64,000 nt of DNA, from the NCBI GenBank assembly GCA_964017145.1, contig OZ024842.1:1426001-1490000 (forward strand). Direction: 5' to 3'. Shown piece after piece: positions 11,669 to 23,492 of this stretch; the stretch's first letter is position 1, and every line of letters starts with the position of its first letter. The translations under genes and the position numbers were made by a program. The notes beneath the pieces are model-generated. The model ran no database searches. It was given only the letters and a program-made list of their open reading frames with translations, and was not told the origin of the DNA. Source of the stretch: Agrocybe praecox (lineage: Eukaryota; Basidiomycota; Agaricomycetes; Agaricales; Agrocybaceae).

Positions 11669-12852
11669 ATGTCGAATAAGATAGTGGTGAGCTGCTCACC
11701 AGCCCTTTGCTTGTAGTAGTTCTGCTGGTTTTAACGCCGATGTTTTCCTTGAGCCTGCTATCTACCGTTCTGTGATAGATGATGTTATCCAATCCATTAA
11801 GCCCGAATTCGACGAGTACGGCGTTGCTGAAGACGTTTTAGCTGAGCTACAGCGTGTAAGTTTCAGGTACTTCTAACAGCCTTTTTGTCCAGCTCTAAAC
11901 ATATGCCACCTCGGTGGTTCATTAGAAATGGGAGAACAAAGTCGTTGCGTCGCATGTGGCAGAGTTCGAGAATCCTCCTCAACCCTCTGTCACCTCTGCT
12001 GCTGCACACCCTGTCAATGTAGCTACCCCGCACCATCATGCATATCCCGCCCATCCAATGCATATGTTGCCCACACACTACGCACCCCCGCACAATCCAT
12101 ATGCACCAATAACATCAGTCCAAACTACTCAACCTGCAGTCAAAACAGAGCCGGTTGAAAACCGTTATATGTTGAATTCAAATTCTTCTTACTCGCTGCC
12201 ACCGCTCACAGCGTCAAATATTACTGCGAGTCGGCAGCTGCCTCCCATGACAGCCACAAACCTGGGTCCTCAGACAGGGATCATGAATTTTCCTAGAAAT
12301 GGTCAACTTCAACCAGGACTCTCTGCTCCGCGTACATATGTCCCGCCCGCACCTGCTGCAATAAGTAACACCACTTCAACGCCAGCTCAACAGCGGATCC
12401 CGCAAGTTGATGGTCCATCTGAATCATCAGGCGACGAAGACGATTCCTCCCCTCCTCCGAGCGCTTTTGCTCCCCGTACCTCACACCCTTCACTTCCTCA
12501 GCCACCGCCTCCTCCTGGTCCATCGAATGATGCAGAAGCCATCAATAGTGACCTGGATGACTCTGACACCGAGGCCACGGATGATGACGAAGAAGGTGGC
12601 TCCGGAGAAACCGACATTGTCTTCTGCACATATGACAAGGTATGACTAATATTTATGTATTTGCGTTCGACATATTTAAGATCATTGAACGCAGGTTGCC
12701 CGTGTAAAAAACAAATGGAAATGCATCTTGAAAGATGGTATGATCCACGTCAATGGCAAGGACTACCTGTTTGCCAAGTGTACAGGGTATGTTTTCATAT
12801 CTAATGCAAAACGGCTTACTCATCGTGTTTTCTCAGTGAATTTGAATGGTGA
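11669..12852 (+). CDS. TOA1: Transcription factor IIA large (alpha/beta) subunit
   Basis: TFIIA stabilises TBP on the TATA box for RNA polymerase II initiation. The first exon encodes MSNKIV; after an intron comes the N-terminal four-helix-bundle part (PAIYRSVIDDVIQSI, DVLAELQRKWENKV). A long Pro/Ser/Thr-rich linker with an acidic stretch (DLDDSDTEATDDDEEGG) follows. The C-terminal beta-barrel part is split over three exons: DIVFCTYDKVARVKNKWK, ILKDGMIHVNGKDYLFAK and the terminal GEFEW typical of the family. Both conserved ends and the non-conserved linker match TOA1 architecture. Splice borders are clear GT-AG. A consensus TATA box lies about 75 bp upstream and a tRNA-Val gene about 210 bp upstream. 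Confidence 0.95.
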
Positions 12853-13500
12853 TATCACGTAGTAAGGTTGCTACCTCGTCACTTGACTTGAAGCTGCGAT
12901 CATCCCCCAACTCATCATGTAAGATTGTACAACATATCCGCACTTGACGGTTCCTTTCTTTTTCCGGATCATATCCTCCTTTTATTGGTGTCTCTTCCTC
13001 TGTCCCTATAGCATAGCTCGCAGTCGCAACCCATTTTACATCATCGCATTATATATCTATCCATCAAAATACAGTCTATCAAATCAAGCACGATTTTTTT
13101 TTACATGGATTAGTCAGGTTCTCTCCTCTTCTCACCGATATCATAGTAGAATAATTCAGGCTTCTATCTCATTAGTTTTTTTGACCTCCTTGTTTTCAAC
13201 TATGTATACAATCATTTACAAAAAAAAACATTCATTTACGGTGATTGTGTGCCTGCCTGCATCTATTTGGAGAACAAGTTGGGTCTTGCTCCACAGTACT
13301 CACAGTATTAAAAGCTGCGCCTGGACCCACTGTGAAAAGCGCTCCATACATGTCTGCAGGTAGCATGTACATCATCGTAAACCCGAACCATCATATGTAT
13401 GACGCAAAGTCTCTCCAACATCAGGCAGGCATAAATACAGTCCCTTGAACTGCAGTTTAAGCGATTTCAGAACTCCCCGACAATCAAAATACGATTCAAT
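12853..13500. other. Intergenic, C/T-rich promoter-like region
   Basis: Pyrimidine-rich tracts (about 12950-13200) and A-runs, no supported coding region. Presumably the TFIIA 3' UTR and the promoter of the downstream small gene. Confidence 0.5.
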
Positions 13501-14068
13501 ATGCCTCTCTTCGCAAACAACACCACTTCTTCATCGAGAAATAACTCGGTCGACCAACAAAACAGCTCTTCGTCCCCTACGAGGAAGAGAAGCATGTTCT
13601 CGTCCAGGCGGGACAACTCCCCGCCCCCAACATCCACCGCGTCCAGCACAGGCAGTGGATTCTTCAGCCGTCGTCGTTCGAACTCATCGAGCTCTGGCCA
13701 TGATCGTCAGAGCATCAATAGGAAGCACGGCAGCGGCGGAGGATTCCTTGGGATGGGACTTAACAACAACCATCTCGCAGACGACCCTTCCATTCGCAAC
13801 GCCCGTGAAAAAGTAGCCGATGCAGAAAATGCGGAGAAGGAAGCTGATCGTGCGCTTTATGAGGCACGCCAGAGAGTCAAGCTGGCTCGCGAACATGTCA
13901 AGAGGCTCGAGGAGGAGGCACTAGAAGAGTAAGTTCCGATTGAAATTTATTTAAGGATATTCATGCTGATCGGCTTCCTTTTAATTCAGCGCGAGGAGAG
14001 CCAAAGCCAAACAAGCTGAAGCGAAGATTGTCAGCAAGAGTGCCAAAGGCCTTGGTCGACATGGATGA
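13501..14068 (+). CDS. Small Ser-rich protein with C-terminal coiled coil
   Basis: Two exons (13501-13928 and from about 13990 to 14068) give about 168 residues. The first half is Ser/Asn/Arg low-complexity with repeated SSRRDNS / SRRRSNSSSS patterns that could be kinase targets, then a Gly-rich patch (SGGGFLGMGLNNN). The C-terminal half from about residue 98 is a continuous charged helix (REKVADAENAEKEADRAL and onward, ending with Ala/Lys/Arg repeats) predicted as coiled coil. It ends KSAKGLGRHG. Conserved hypothetical proteins of this design occur in basidiomycetes, but I do not recognise a function. No signal peptide or membrane segment. Confidence 0.75.
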
Positions 14069-14237
14069 TCTCTTTTCATATTTTCTTGAGGGACGGATGG
14101 ATGGATTTTGGACTTTTTACCACATGTTATGATTTGATGATATACCTTACGACCTTGCAATGATATGTAATAATGTCCTTGATATTAGTAGTCTTTTCGC
14201 CATACAATGAGTCAAATGTTGTAATATAAAACACAAA

Positions 14238-15899
14238 CTAGAAATATGCTCCAGCGCCTGCGTACGTTCCAGTGACTGGAGGTGGTGAGGTAGCTGGTGG
14301 CTGAGATTGAGGTCGGGGTTCATGGTCATCCTCGTTACTGTGATGGTCCTGATCTTCAACAGGAGGGGCGGAGATGTCGAGCATCTCCGTCATTCGACGC
14401 GTATGTTCTACTGATCCTGGACCAAATGCAGGAGCAGGCGGATGATAAGGTTTGGCAGGTATGGCGATTCGTCCGCCTGGTATGCGTGACTGCAAGTCCT
14501 TTTGCGTTGGCACAGGCTGGAAATGTAGCTATCCGACGAAGACCTATTCGTTATCCAGAACATCGTGAACAAAAGTCTGTGGTACTCACAGTATCATTCA
14601 TTTTCTTGTAGTATTTGTGGAATGCATTAATGCTCGCCAATTCATTGTTGAGGTCCGCTTTCCAACGTTCTTCCTTCTCCTTGTCTGAGCTTCCAAAAGA
14701 CACAAGCTTGCCGCCGTCTTTGAGTTCTTCTAGCTCTTTCTTGGCCCACTGGAGGAAAGCAACCGCCTCTCCTCCTCTTTCTGACCCTCCTTTCTCTCCT
14801 GCTTCGACACCGAGCCATTTATGTGACAGTGCACTGTGCAAGGTGGCTTGGTTGCCTAGATAACGACGAAGTTCAGAAGACACTTCCTTGGTCCCATCTG
14901 AAGAAGATCCTTTAGTTGCTCCAGGTGTTTTGGCGAGAAGTTTCGCAGATGAAAACAAGGTTGCGCATTCAATGTGTAATTTGGCCAGAAGTGAAGGAGG
15001 GGGATGTGATTTGGGAAGAGGAGGACCTGGTGCAACGTTACTATCATATGCTGCTTTTGAGGATAGCCTCCTAATAGCAAGGGTTTGCGCATCTGCTAAA
15101 GACATTCTGGATATTGATAGGTTAACAATAGCAAAGAATTATAAGATTCAACATACTTTGCCAGTGCAGCGTTCACCTCCCGACTAAGATCGGGAGGCCT
15201 TTGAAACGATGAACCAGGAGTACCTCTCGCTGACTGCCATTCGGGTAGCACTTTGTCACTTATATGCGTGAAAATTCCACTCGCTCGACAGAGGAAATCA
15301 CCAGCAAGGTTCAACCTTTCGTCTTTCGCCTTCCGTTCATTGTCCGAAATAGCACGATCATCTTCGTACACTCCAACGGATGTCACGATAGAGTGTGCAA
15401 GATTACAGAACGCAAATCCGTATGTGAGCAACACGAAAGAGTAGTCCGTATACAAGCCTGGAAGGTCGAGTCTCGGAGAGTTATGGAACAACTTGGAAGA
15501 GAGCGTCGTACGCCAGCTGAAAGCTAAGAAAGATCTATCGAGTCAGTTGGCAAGTGATGGAAAAAAGGAAAGCACGACATACTGGGCTCTGTCTTGAGAA
15601 TTATTTCATCGTGACCAACACTTTCTATGACTGCTCTGATGTATGGCATATATTCTTCAAGAAGCTGAGAGGTTTCAGAGGAATATTACAAGGAAAAGAC
15701 CGGTGCAGACCTTGATCAAGCTCAAGTAATCCCTTTCATTGTCTTCAGTTCGTTTGTTCTCCTTCAAAAATCCGCGTAAATTCGCCCGTGCTTGAGTGAC
15801 TTCAGGGATGTAATGAGTGTACGCCTTGCTTCCACTGTGATCAGCGCAAAAGTCGGCAAAGCTTATGGCGCCTGTTGTTGGAAGTTCGTATAAATACAT
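14238..15899 (-). CDS. palC: pH-response regulator PalC (BRO1-domain protein)
   Basis: Multi-exon gene encoding a BRO1-like domain protein. PalC (Rim23 in yeast) is recruited to ESCRT-III/Vps32 at plasma-membrane signalling sites and helps activate the PacC/Rim101 alkaline-pH pathway. The N-terminus reads MYLYELPTTGAISFADFC. Middle exons contain the helical GLYTDYSFVLLTYGFAFCNL segment and an ASGIF...LPEW stretch; the domain continues with LADAQTLAIRRL and a long helical bundle. A Pro-rich tail (PAKPYHPPAPAFGPGSVEHT) ends in TYAGAGAYF. The order and motifs match fungal PalC rather than ALIX/PalA, which are about twice as long. It is divergent from PIG-U, with a tRNA-Val in the roughly 240-bp space between. 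Confidence 0.85.
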
Positions 15900-15977
15900 G
15901 GCGGAGGGGGTTCAGAGTCAAAAGGGGTTCATTGCTAAAATGAGGTTAATGGGAACAAAATCAGAAAGTGCAAAAAG

Positions 15978-16051
15978 TGATTCGACCCAGGCTCGAACTG
16001 AGGACCTTCTGTGTGTTAGACAGATGCGATAACCAACTACGCCATCGAACC
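15978..16051 (-). tRNA. tRNA-Val (anticodon AAC), copy 2
   Basis: Sequence identical over 74 nt to the tRNA at 11388-11461, including the adjoining minus-strand TTTTT terminator (15972-15976). Same cloverleaf, anticodon AAC. It sits between the divergent palC and PIG-U genes, within their shared promoter region. Confidence 0.96.
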
Positions 16052-16140
16052 GCTTGACAATTGACTTTGGGTAGCAAACACATTCCCACACACTGTCGTG
16101 ACACACACTTGCCACCCGAGTCGATGACGATGAGCGCGAA

Positions 16141-17827
16141 ATGACCTCTCCCTCCAAAACATCACCTTCAAATGAGTCTGCTAAAATCCCGATTGCTTTC
16201 TGGGTCCTCATAGCCGCTAGACTTTGGCTGTCAGTGACAAATATACCCAGTCTCCTCACGCACAATCAACAGCTTTCTTCTCCGTTGACATCCTTTTCTC
16301 AATGTGTGTAGTCGATTCCAAGCAATGAATGACTTGTCGCAAACTGAACATACACCGCTTGCTTTACCAGTGCGGGAGGGCATATATCTCTTCAAGAATG
16401 ACATAGATCCATATTCTGGAGGCTCGTTTCGTCATGTATGTCGGAAACATTGCATTTACCGAGCGATGACTGATGTACCCGCAGTCGCCGTTGTTGCTGT
16501 CGTTCTTCGCGACAGTACTTCCAAACTCACGGATATTTGCATCGGTGTTGTGGACCTTAATTGATGCAGTTGCAGCCTGGGCTTTGATTCAGATATGGAG
16601 GATGCGCCAGAACGTTGGGCAAAGCTCTAGAGATACCCTGGTGGCTGCTTCGTACGTTGACTTGCACGTCATGAAAACGAGTACTCATTTTTACTTCAGA
16701 TATCTCCTCAATCCATATATCTTCCTACCATCTCTTGCTTTGTCCACCTCGTCACTAGAGAATACCCTGATGTTGTTGTCAATTATGTTTGCTTGTAAAA
16801 GTATGTACTCCTTACCCTCGAATCCCATTTCCACTTATTCGTTCGCGTAGAAAAACCCTCGGCGGCTCTTTTCATCCTATCATTCTTGCTTCACCTCTCC
16901 CTATCATCGATTGTGATGCTACTTCCTATCCTACTCCTGCTCATTACCGACCCGCATTCCCATCTCGCGTCGCCCAAAGCAATGACGAAACCTCTCATTA
17001 AGCTCTTGCCTCTTTTTGGAGAGTTCGCTGTATATACTGCGGTCCTTACTCTCGTCTCGACTTTAGTTGCTGGGAGCTGGGCGTGGATTCCTCAGACATG
17101 GGGCGCGACGTACGTCCTGTCTTTTTTCTATCGAACATGTACCTAAATTCCATTCAATAATAGCTTAACACTTCCTGACCTGACGCCAACTACTGGCCTA
17201 TGGTGGTATTTCTTTACAGAGATGTTCGATCATTACCGCCCAATGTTCCTTATGGTCTTCTCGGTGAGCTACTCTGACCTGTCATGCACGTCACCTTTAC
17301 TTATGTCGTACAAGGTCCATCTCCTAATCTATATGGTCCCCGTTTGCATTAAATTCCAGTCAGTACCGTAAATCATCTGTTCTCGAATCTTCCTAACACG
17401 AATTTTCTCTCTCTCTTCTAGACACGATTATCTTTATGCGAGCTTCATGCTGCTAGGCGTCCTCGGAACATTCAAAGCCTACACGACATTATCAGATCCA
17501 GGTCTCTTCTTGACCATGTTTGTCATCTTCCCAGAAACATACCCATGTAGGTGTATTGTATTCAATCGGTATCTACTATATTAACCACCGGCATTAGATA
17601 TGCGCCATCCCATCGTTACTGTCCTTCTACACTTGCACGCATCGTTGCTTATGCCTTTATTCAACTCCCTATGGTTGACCCAGGGAACCGGAAACGCCAA
17701 CTTTTACTACGCCTCCACTCTCGTCTTCGCATGCGCTAATGGATTTGCGCTTGACGATGCCCTTTGGTCAGCACTCAGCATAGCGATTGGACAACGAGTA
17801 GATGATTATCATGTAGTGCAAGAGTAA
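16141..17827 (+). CDS. GAB1: GPI transamidase subunit PIG-U/Gab1
   Basis: Polytopic ER membrane protein of the GPI-transamidase complex, which attaches GPI anchors to proteins. The first exon starts MTSPSKTSPS and holds a membrane segment (IAFWVLIAARLWLSV). The next exon contains REGIYLFKNDIDPYSGG, the family signature also seen in human PIG-U (REGV...SPY.GG). Later exons encode more hydrophobic helices, the TGLWWYFFTEMFDHYRPMF block characteristic of PIG-U, LFLTMFVIFPE, and a C-terminus with LWLTQGTGNANFYYA. At least seven introns, all short; the first intron is inferred between SFSQ and the REG exon. The chosen ATG at 16141 is the first that opens a frame into the first helix; upstream ATGs lead to an early stop. 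Confidence 0.9.
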
Positions 17828-17919
17828 TTTTCGAAAGTACTTTTGACGATGTATATAACTGGACAGTGCGAACACAATCGAGTGTTTATATTTATTAATG
17901 TAACCGGAGTCCCAATGGT

Positions 17920-20238
17920 TCAAATGCTCAACATGTCTTCGACGATGTCAGTGCTGACTGGGATGTTTAATTTGCGGAAGTAATCATCATTCCTATGATC
18001 ATTCAAGCGTTGACATAAGCATTATTCGAATTTGAATCTTTGGCCTGACTCACCAGAACTGAGAGGTGCGGGAAACAAGTACACGGTCAATAGTGAGATT
18101 ATTTGAAGTGAAGGGTATAGTACTCGTACCTTGGAATAATGCCGTGTTCCAGAATCACACCTACATTCAAACGTGTCAACAAAGGGCCGAATAGTCGTAA
18201 CAGTAACAAATTGCTCTTACAAGATGGTGACAACAGTTTGTCCTTCTTTCCATCCTCTTTGTTTGACCAGCTTAATACATGCGACAAGGTTACATGCGCT
18301 GCTGGATCCTAAAAACAAACTATCATGTTTGACGAGATAGCGAGACATCGATACCGCCTCTGCGTCGGATATCCTTTTGAGCCAGAAATAGATCTGAGCT
18401 ACCGAACTTGAAGAATTATTTTTTCAAGTTCTTACCGAAAAGCATCGTCCAGGATCGGAAGGGCTAACTCTATGTTGTGGGCAAGCCGATTAATACCACT
18501 GTAATGGAAGATGGATGTTAATGAAAGCAAGTTCCATAAAACGGTAGATTCCTTACATTCCCTCGACAGCTGTATCCACCTGGTGGCGTCTTTTCATGCC
18601 TTCGTTCTCTTTCGCGTCGAACATCACACCAAATTTGACCTATGTTAGAGCATGTTTCGTCAGTAAGGATTGCAACAGTATGAGTAGCCCTGGATATAAG
18701 TACCTTGTTATAGAGGCCGCTACCCTCGGGATCTGCGATGGCCACGAGCACGTCGTCGTTCATGGATTTTAAATATTGACCACAACCAGCGACAGTCCCT
18801 CCGGTACCTGGACATTGACCATAGTGTTCGGCTTAGCTTAAATGATCACATTTCAGCGCAAGGAAAAACTGTACCTGCGCCCGCGATGAAAGCATCTATC
18901 CGACCATTCGTCTGTCTCCATATTTCAGGACCTGTGCCCTTGAAGTGAGCATCGAAATTGCTTCGATTCTAGATTAACCGACGGTCCATCTTTGAGTACG
19001 AGTACAAAATCACGTAGTTTTCAGACGATGACAAACCTCGAATTGATCTGCGAAAAACCCTCTTCGTTGATTCCGTGAACTGGCTTCTTCGTCTTCGTCA
19101 TTGTCGAATTGCGCATGGTGTGGGATTTCTGATACAACAGAGTCATAGGTAGATCGAAGGATGTGTGTGTGTTCTTTGGATTTCAAGGATGGATCGCTGG
19201 CGTCAATGCTGTCCTCTTCTCCGAATTTCGCAGCCCGTTGTCTGGCTAGATTCTGTCATAGGACCATGTATTAACAAAAATAGTATCAAGCAAAGGAATT
19301 AGACGTACGACATACTACAAAACGAAGGTGAGAGTTATGCAAGATTAAGAATTAGAGAAGACAGACCTGCTTCTTATCGACGATGCTGGCTGGTCGAACT
19401 CGCTCGACTTCAGCACCTAGTGCTTCTAATGCTTTGACCTTTTCCTCGGCAACGTCATCGGGCATGATAATAGCTGGCGCATATAAGTTAAAGTATGCAT
19501 ACATGTAGGAAGTTTGCACCCACTCGTTTCATAACCTCTGAAGAAGATTGAGTTGATATGAAGCGATGCGTTGGAAGTAAATTGGATATACTGCACACCT
19601 TGCGCGAGCAATTGTAGCTATAGAAATACCGGTAGACCCAACAGTCCCTTCAAATATTCGCGATCCTGTATATGGCCGAATAAGGCCTGCATTTTCAGCA
19701 TCGTCGATCACTAGACAACAATGGTTAAGTAGAAGTTCGATGCAAAGTTTTCGTTTTCATAAACCATACTTTGCAATGCAACCCGATCTTTGACGCTTCC
19801 ACCTATGTTCAAGAACTAGATAGTTCTTAGTAGTAGAAAAAAAGGATGTGATGAAAAATCGTCTGCACCTCGGCCTTTCCAAGAATCTCCACACCAAGAG
19901 CATCGCTCAATGAGTTGATTCTGACGAGAGGTGTGTTTCCTAGGTTTTTGCATTAGCCGCAGTAAGGTATTTGAATTTATGTTCCGTTCACCGATTAACC
20001 CAGAGACCCCTTTTACAATTTCATCGCTTCGAAGCTCGATAGGACGCGGAGCGAAGTGAGCAGCTTGACTTTCTTTCTTGCGCTTCTGGTAAGATTGTAC
20101 TAGAGAAGTCGAGCTCAGGGATAACGAGAATCCAATCAAGAGACCTATGAGAATATGACGAGACGTAGACCGCGACGGGAGACTTATATACGATGATAGG
20201 AAATTTGTGATGGACGATGTCCAATTTGTTGAAGTCAT
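17920..20238 (-). CDS. Membrane-anchored cysteine synthase-like enzyme (intact copy, unit 1)
   Basis: PLP-dependent beta-family enzyme of the cysteine synthase/cystathionine beta-synthase fold, closest in design to fungal mitochondrial cysteine synthase-like proteins (yeast Mcy1). An N-terminal exon carries a hydrophobic anchor (about residues 26-45, HILIGLLIGFSLSLSSTSLV). The catalytic core follows: NTPLVRINSLSDALG, NIGGSVKDRVALQ (PLP lysine in SVKDR), EGTVGSTGIS (substrate loop), GAGTGGTVAG (phosphate loop), DPEGSGLYNK, SSSACNL and the terminal CDSGTRHYSKFW. It ends DIVEDMLSI. An acidic insertion (FDNDEDEEASS) sits in the middle. Many short introns; all exons read in frame. It is divergent from a RapZ-C-like pseudogene with about 127 bp between. 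The 3' part from 18188 leftwards was not included in the tandem duplication, so only this copy has a complete C-terminus. Confidence 0.88.
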
Positions 20239-20365
20239 AGCTATCGTTCATTCCACGTCGCGTAAACTGGCTCCAGTGTACGGTCCGGTGATTGCCGGTG
20301 CAGTCCTCTCGTCCGAGTCTGACATCATGCATATGCATCATGGCCCATCTTTGCTAGATACTCTT

Positions 20366-20690
20366 ATGGCTCAAACAGAGCTACCCACGTTATTTGTCGC
20401 CTCATTTGGTGATCGTCGAGGACTATTGCAGCCAACTCCTGACATTCCAGTCGATGTCCGCAACTTGCCAAATCCTCCAAGAAACATCCGCACCCATCAA
20501 ACTGGGCTGCACAAGCCACTCAGGGAGTCGTTCTTTGCGAATACGGACGTACAAAGCGCTTTGAGGCTATTTGCGTCCAACAGGTCATCGAAAATAGGGT
20601 GGCTCAGGCTCCCGTCGGCGTTTGTTGCGAGTTGGGAAAACACCGCAGCGTTGCGGTGGTAGAACAACTGGGAATGAAGGTAAGTGTATT
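20366..20690 (+). pseudogene. RapZ C-terminal-domain-like gene, decayed copy (unit 1)
   Basis: Counterpart of the intact gene at 29250-29696. It starts MAQTELPTLFVASFGDRRG and keeps DVRNLPNPP and RTHQTGLHKPLRESFF. One A is missing in the AAAAG run of the intact copy (about 20550), shifting the frame. Eighteen bases that encode part of the middle helix are also lost (about 20573). Codons for GKHRSVAVVEQL survive only in another frame, and the C-terminal segment with the NHRD motif is absent. Also changed: FGHRRG to FGDRRG, removing a conserved His. It is divergent from the intact cysteine synthase-like gene. Confidence 0.8.
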
Positions 20691-20905
20691 ATTAGTTAAT
20701 ACATCAAGTCTAAACGTATAGTAAATATTACAATAGAAGCCATCTAGCATGCCACCCTTTACAAGAGAACAAATAATCACACAATCGGCGTACACGATTT
20801 GATAGGCAATACATGTAACCGACTTGAACGCCGCGGTGACCGGGTAATAAAGTCAAAACATTATCAGGTTAAGACGATTCCTTCGTTCCATCCACACTCC
20901 TGCAC

Positions 20906-21816
20906 TCATACGAGACGAGCAGCGCGATAGACAAGGATGATGTTTCCTGCTGTAAGAGTAATAATAGTGACGGAACCTATCAAACTGAATTCTGAAGTGC
21001 AGTTCCCCACATCGTTGACAAAGTCTCTGTCAATCCAGCTCATGCGCAATAGTATCATCGCGTATAATATCATAGACCTGTCATAAGGATTAGAACTTCT
21101 TATCTGCAAGTGCATTTTTATTTCTCACCATAACACCACTACGACAGGCAGCGCAAGGCACACCCAGAAATCAATGGAGGTCGATTTTTGCGCAGCGCTC
21201 GAAGCCTACATATATATATGTTTATTATGCCGAGATCACAATATGCACAAGGTAAAATACCACTTACCAGCGTCCATAATTTCCGGAACTTTACTTCACT
21301 CATCTTCTGTCCCGATACTAAGAATAGACCACCGACCGCCAAGCCTGTCAGCGAGAAAACACCGATGGCCATGGCTGAGGTACGCAAGAATACGTTGCAC
21401 AGAACTATGTCGGTCTGTAGCAGCGAGACTGAGATTCTGCACGTACGTAAATACGTAAGTATTAGGGTAAAGCACGGTGATATACCACGCACTGGAGAAA
21501 GACCACCGACGCACCACATGCACCCTTCCAGTGCACGTGTAAGGTCGCCAAAATGCTTGGCCATTGGTCGCTTCTCACTAATAGTTGCAGCATGTGGTCC
21601 TGGTTGTGCGCTCCTTTCGTCGTTAAAAACACGCCAAAGTTTGAATAATAAACTGGGTATAGGAATAGGGTGTAGGCTATCATCAAAATTTTCAAGAATG
21701 ATACGCCAGTCTTCATCTTGCGAATATAATACGAGTTGGGTAGAAGCAGAAAAGGGTAGAGGATGCACCCTTCTGGCAGGACTTTTGTGCTCGGATAGGA
21801 GGTTCGAAGTTATCAC
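20906..21816 (-). CDS. Putative polytopic membrane protein, present only in unit 1
   Basis: Several minus-strand exons encode hydrophobic helices: DIVLCNVFLRTSAMAIGVFS followed by LTGLAVGGLFLVSGQKM (about 21300-21410), then a segment with STSIDFWVCLALPVVVVLW (about 21130-21190), and a last exon 21078-20906 with SEFSLIGSVTIITLTAGNIILVYRAARLV before the stop. The look resembles the small multi-pass membrane protein families expanded in Agaricomycetes, but I cannot assign one. Exon borders upstream of 21450 are unclear and the gene may be degenerate. The corresponding position in unit 2 carries an unrelated single-pass membrane protein (29832-30297), while both flanks match, so the block was replaced in one copy. 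Confidence 0.45.
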
Positions 21817-22438
21817 TAAATAGGTTTATTTTTGTTGTTACCTTGTGCAGGTGCGGTAAGGCCACGAGTTAAACGAATTATTGGACAATGAGTCGAGTTG
21901 GGTAGAAACAGAAAAGGGTAGATGCACCCTTCTGGCATACGTCTTTATACTGCCAACGATTGTGCTCTAAATATAACGTGACCTTAACTATTATGTAGTG
22001 ACGTTGAACGCTCCGATAGATGACTAGATTGAGGTTACAGCTACTCCAATTTCGCAATAGTACGAGTCTTCCTTCTTCGTTTTGGTAGGATACAGATTAT
22101 AGGTAGATGTTACACTGGATTTGATGATACAACCCGCGCATCGTATGATGAATCGATATCATGTTGCACTGCTCCTCGCCTTTACCCTGAGGTATTGTGA
22201 AAAATTCTCCCTTGATTATTTAAATCGAGTTAGAGAAAGTGTGGAGGATATCATCTCTCGATTTGAAAATTGACAAGATAACAACTCACGATTACCGACG
22301 TCGTGTCACTGGTATATGACTCTGATCGTTAGGCAAAACACCTGACGCCATGAACGAGGACAGTTGATAATTGAAACGACGACAAGGTTTACTCGAGCTT
22401 GTAATGTTCCGACAACTGACAAGTACCGGCGACTAAGA
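21817..22438. other. Non-coding part of unit 1
   Basis: Matches 30360-31010 of unit 2 closely. It contains a local direct repeat: the 45-bp motif around 21733-21778 (beginning CGAGTTGGGTAGAA, with a tail GCACCCTTCTGGCA) recurs at about 21893-21940. No supported gene. Confidence 0.5.
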
Positions 22439-22446
22439 TCAATGCT

Positions 22447-22780
22447 TGTGAGACAAGGCCATTTTTGTCTCATCTTTTCTCCCACTGGAACTTGAACCGG
22501 TGCAGGCTTGTTGATGCTGTGGATAGTAGATTGGGGTGTGGGCTTTACTTCGAAATGTTGACCATACCTTCAGTCCTTGTCCTGTTAAAGGGAAAGGGAA
22601 AACAGATTGCAGATGGTCTGAAAAAACGAGAATAACAAAAGTATTGCTGCAATTTTTCTCCCTGGATCTGTAGGCATCCATTGCGTGCACACGGATCAGT
22701 GTTGTATTTTTGGGCGAGAACCTTCCCGTCAGGATCCCATTGATCTTCTCACACCTCACAAACATCGTTATTTTAGACAC
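22447..22780 (-). pseudogene. Hypothetical ORF, unit 1 counterpart of 31508-31821
   Basis: Open frame starting MSKITMFVRCEKINGILTG. It matches the unit 2 frame at 31585-31821, but past the putative splice acceptor the unit 1 sequence has an in-frame stop where unit 2 reads DKDWRHGQHFEVK. No known family recognised. Conservation between copies may only reflect recent duplication. Confidence 0.3.
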
Positions 22781-23492
22781 AAGCTAAGCTTCATTGAGAC
22801 GATTGGTTTGGTAATATCAGTTTGAACAAATATACTCAGTGTAACGAGACCCGAACCAAATGTATAACTTCGAGCCCACACAGCCACGCGGAAGTCCTTT
22901 CAAACTTGTGCCACCGACCTACAGGCTAAAAATGGCACGCACATTAATAAACATATAACAAAATGATCGTAGATAGAAATCAAAAATTAGATGGACCATT
23001 TGGGCTCCAGGAAGGAGTCAAAAGCAAGAATTTGGCGGAAACATGTTGCTTACTCTTAAAAGTCACAATGACAGGAAGGTTAAATGATGGGAGGCGCTCG
23101 GCGGTTAATGCCGAGCGCCAGAAAGCACTAAAAATAGCCAACCGGTTACAGGATTAAACAGACGTTTTCCAAAAAATATCTAACCAAGATTATGGTAGAA
23201 ACTCGCAGCTAAAATTATGGTAGGGTACGATTCAAGCTCAGACATGAGTCATAATTTTAAGCTTAAGTTTTTTTTACGGTATGACACTAGTATCGTATAA
23301 TCATATACTTATGAGCAACATCAGAAATGTATCTTCAAAAGCCTTGCAAGTAGTACATGGATAGGGTTACATATTTCTCTCCGGTTTGGTAAATTCATGA
23401 AGAACAGAGGGACTGTTTAACGATGATCGCATCTTTAGCATTTAGCATTCGCCGGATACCTATAACTACGTCGCCTTAACGAGATTCTCATT

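Noticed and set aside
13551..13649. Possible secreted or regulatory ORF antisense to the Ser-rich small gene
   Set aside because: Low-complexity Ser codons on the plus strand create an open antisense frame; no independent evidence.
21188..21823. 211-codon plus-strand ORF in unit 1
   Set aside because: It is the antisense shadow of the membrane-protein exons on the minus strand, whose hydrophobic helices are more protein-like.
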